Made by a program: the position numbers and the translations under genes. DNA of 48,054 bases, taken from Caloramator proteoclasticus DSM 10124. GTDB taxonomy: Bacteria; Bacillota; Clostridia; Clostridiales; Caloramatoraceae. Location: NCBI RefSeq assembly GCF_900129265.1, contig NZ_FQVG01000013.1, positions 1-48,054 of the forward strand. The letters run 5' to 3'. Shown piece by piece: positions 46,731 to 48,054 of the stretch. Positions within the stretch are counted from its first letter, which is position 1. Every line of letters begins with the position of its first letter. A model generated the notes under the pieces. The model was not told where the DNA came from. It saw only the letters and a list, made by a program, of their open reading frames with translations, and ran no database searches.

Positions 46731-47753
46731 ATGCCAATACCTTTATTGTTTATTGGTATAGCAGCGGCTACTGCAGCAACAGGAATAGGGGCAGGAGTTA
46801 GTGGTGCAAATAAAATAAAGGAAGCAAATGAGATTGTTGAAGATGCAACATATAGATATGAACGAGCTAAAGAAAAAATGGAAGAAGAACAAAATAACTG
46901 CACAAATAAATTAGAAAAATTAGGAAAAGTAAAAATGGATATTTGGACAAAAGATCTAAAGAGATTTATTATGTTATATGAAAAAATACATAATAAGCCA
47001 AAATTTAATGGTGAACTACATAATGAATTTATTTCATTAACACCAGAAGAACTAAAAGAATTCAAGGATATTAATTTAGGAGCAATCGATATTTTAGCAG
47101 GTGTTACTGGTTCTATAGGAGCAGGAGCTTTAGCTGGAATTGGAGCATGGGGCGGAGCAATGCTTTTAGGTACAGCATCAACAGGAACAGCTCTAAGTGC
47201 ATTATCAGGTGCAGCAGCAACAAATGCAACTTTAGCTTTCTTTGGAGGAGGTTCTTTAGCAGCCGGAGGACTTGGAATAGCAGGTGGTACAGCGGTTTTA
47301 GGTGGACTTGTAGCAGGCCCTGCGTTAGCTGTTGGAGGATTATTATTAAATAGTAAGGGGACCCAAAGTCTTGAGAAAGCTTATGAGGTTAGAAGAGAAG
47401 CTAATAAAGCTATAGAAAAGATGGAAACAGCAGAAAATATATTAAGGGAGACAGCTAAAACAGTACAGTTTTTTACGATAGAAATAAAAAAAATACGAAA
47501 TATATTTTTAGAGGATATTGAAAAGTTAGAGATAATCGTAAATGAAAAATATTGTGATTATCAATTATTTGATGAAAATGAGAGAAATATATTATATAGA
47601 ACTATATTATCAATAAAGACATTAAAAGAATTAACACAAATCCAGATTTTAAAGCAAAGTAAAAATTATGAAATTAAATTAAATGAATTAGCAAAAAGTA
47701 ATTTTAAAGAACAATTAGCTGAGTATAAAATTGAAATGGAAAAAATAGCATAG
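46731..47753 (+). CDS. Glycine-zipper membrane protein with coiled coils
   Basis: The 340-residue product has a short hydrophobic N-terminus (residues 4-26), a helical segment likely to form coiled coil (28-115), a long Gly/Ala-rich hydrophobic core (117-206) resembling a glycine zipper, and a C-terminal coiled-coil region (211-340). Similar proteins are sometimes labelled 'chemotaxis protein' without evidence; I recall them beside accessory operons. It may form or gate a membrane assembly. The SD AAGGAGG (46717-46723) lies in the preceding gene. It ends 16 bp before the ISL3 element, so the operon may have been cut short. Confidence 0.6.
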   Translation: MPIPLLFIGIAAATAATGIGAGVSGANKIKEANEIVEDATYRYERAKEKMEEEQNNCTNKLEKLGKVKMDIWTKDLKRFIMLYEKIHNKPKFNGELHNEFISLTPEELKEFKDINLGAIDILAGVTGSIGAGALAGIGAWGGAMLLGTASTGTALSALSGAAATNATLAFFGGGSLAAGGLGIAGGTAVLGGLVAGPALAVGGLLLNSKGTQSLEKAYEVRREANKAIEKMETAENILRETAKTVQFFTIEIKKIRNIFLEDIEKLEIIVNEKYCDYQLFDENERNILYRTILSIKTLKELTQIQILKQSKNYEIKLNELAKSNFKEQLAEYKIEMEKIA

Positions 47754-47768
47754 TTATTTTACAAAAAA

Positions 47769-48054
47769 GGCTCTTTGTCAATTGTTGGGGCGGGTATTCA
47801 ATTAGAATGCCTGTCCTTTCTTGTTTGAGAGTGATTTTATAAAGATAGGTTGGATGGGGGAGAGTCCCCTGCAAAAAATTGCAGGACAAAAAGACCAACG
47901 GGAGTTGGTTTTCTAAAATTTGGTATTATAATTTACTTTAATTACAGCAATGAAGAATTCTATTTCTAAACCTATCAAAGTTTTTAAAGCCGAAGGCATT
48001 TCTTTTAATAACTTTAATTTTGTTATTAAAGCCTTCAGTACAAGCATTTGTATA
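47769..48054 (-). mobile_element. ISL3-family insertion sequence, left boundary and transposase end
   Basis: From GGCTCTTTGTCAA at 47769 the composition and structure change, and the minus strand encodes the end of an ISL3-type transposase running off the window. The noncoding end contains hairpins GGGCGGGTATTC/GAATGCCTGTCC (47788-47799, 47805-47816) and ACCAAC/GTTGGT (47894-47899, 47904-47909), the latter a likely terminator for the transposase gene. The boundary at 47769 is inferred from resemblance to ISL3 terminal repeats; the other end is absent. Confidence 0.65.
47938..48054 (-). CDS. ISL3-family transposase, C-terminal fragment (partial)
   Basis: The minus strand from the window edge reads 38 residues and a TAA stop, including TEGFNNKIKVIKRNAFGFKN and FDRFRNRILHCCN. 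NNKIKVIKRxAFGFxxFxxFRxRI is the conserved end of ISL3 DDE transposases. The catalytic part lies outside the window. It is the only sign of mobile DNA here. Confidence 0.85.
   Translation of the reverse strand, partial: YTNACTEGFNNKIKVIKRNAFGFKNFDRFRNRILHCCN

Noticed and set aside
47147-47353. 68-codon Ser/Arg-rich frame on the plus strand
   Set aside because: Out of frame inside the glycine-zipper gene; it arises from the repetitive Gly/Ala codons.

Overview
The window is a low-GC Firmicutes chromosome segment, most likely from an endospore-forming clostridium (class Clostridia; a Clostridiaceae/Caloramator-like relative is a guess). The evidence is the A/T-rich coding style, strong AGGAGG ribosome binding sites, the clostridial order of the ribosomal superoperon, the sporulation amidase gene cwlD after rpsI, a tRNA-Asn T-box in front of asnA, and adenylate kinase and several ribosomal proteins that keep zinc-binding cysteines.

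Region 1 (1-21.3 kb) is the translation block. tuf ends at a terminator. A consensus promoter and a structured leader of about 200 nt then begin the S10-spc-alpha cluster: rpsJ-rplC-rplD-rplW-rplB-rpsS-rplV-rpsC-rplP-rpmC-rpsQ-rplN-rplX-rplE-rpsN-rpsH-rplF-rplR-rpsE-rpmD-rplO-secY-adk-map-KOW gene-infA-rpmJ-rpsM-rpsK-rpsD-rpoA-rplQ. After a terminator come the ECF vitamin-transporter module (ecfA1-ecfA2-ecfT) and truA, then rplM-rpsI with their own promoter and an L13-type leader hairpin.

Region 2 (21.3-43.9 kb) is mixed housekeeping: cwlD; two Na/Pi-cotransporter-like PhoU-domain paralogs on the minus strand, one of them lacking the usual QSSS transport motifs; a divergent intergenic region with 11-bp-periodic TTAACA repeats that look like Pho boxes; an MrfA-like DEAD-box helicase with an unusual C-terminal extension next to a short UvrD-like helicase; a small membrane protein and an LtaS-type sulfatase; asnA behind a T-box with an AAC specifier; a SEC-C protein; a 1427-residue double activase of the 2-hydroxyacyl-CoA dehydratase type; a GH31 alpha-glucosidase; a split ThrE-type exporter; and a minus-strand pair of an ArAE-like membrane protein and a Fur-family regulator.

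Region 3 (44.0-48.05 kb) is an accessory island, visibly more A/T-rich and rich in AAA lysine codons. A 13-bp perfect inverted repeat precedes a tight four-gene operon: a membrane-anchored HNH nuclease, a TerB-like small protein, a YkgJ-type cysteine-cluster protein, and a glycine-zipper membrane protein flanked by coiled coils. An ISL3-family element begins 16 bp after the last stop and runs off the window. The operon does not match any system I can name and is the best candidate here for an undescribed defence or stress module.

No rRNA, tRNA, CRISPR array or complete prophage was seen. All motif and hairpin statements come from reading the sequence; no database search was run.
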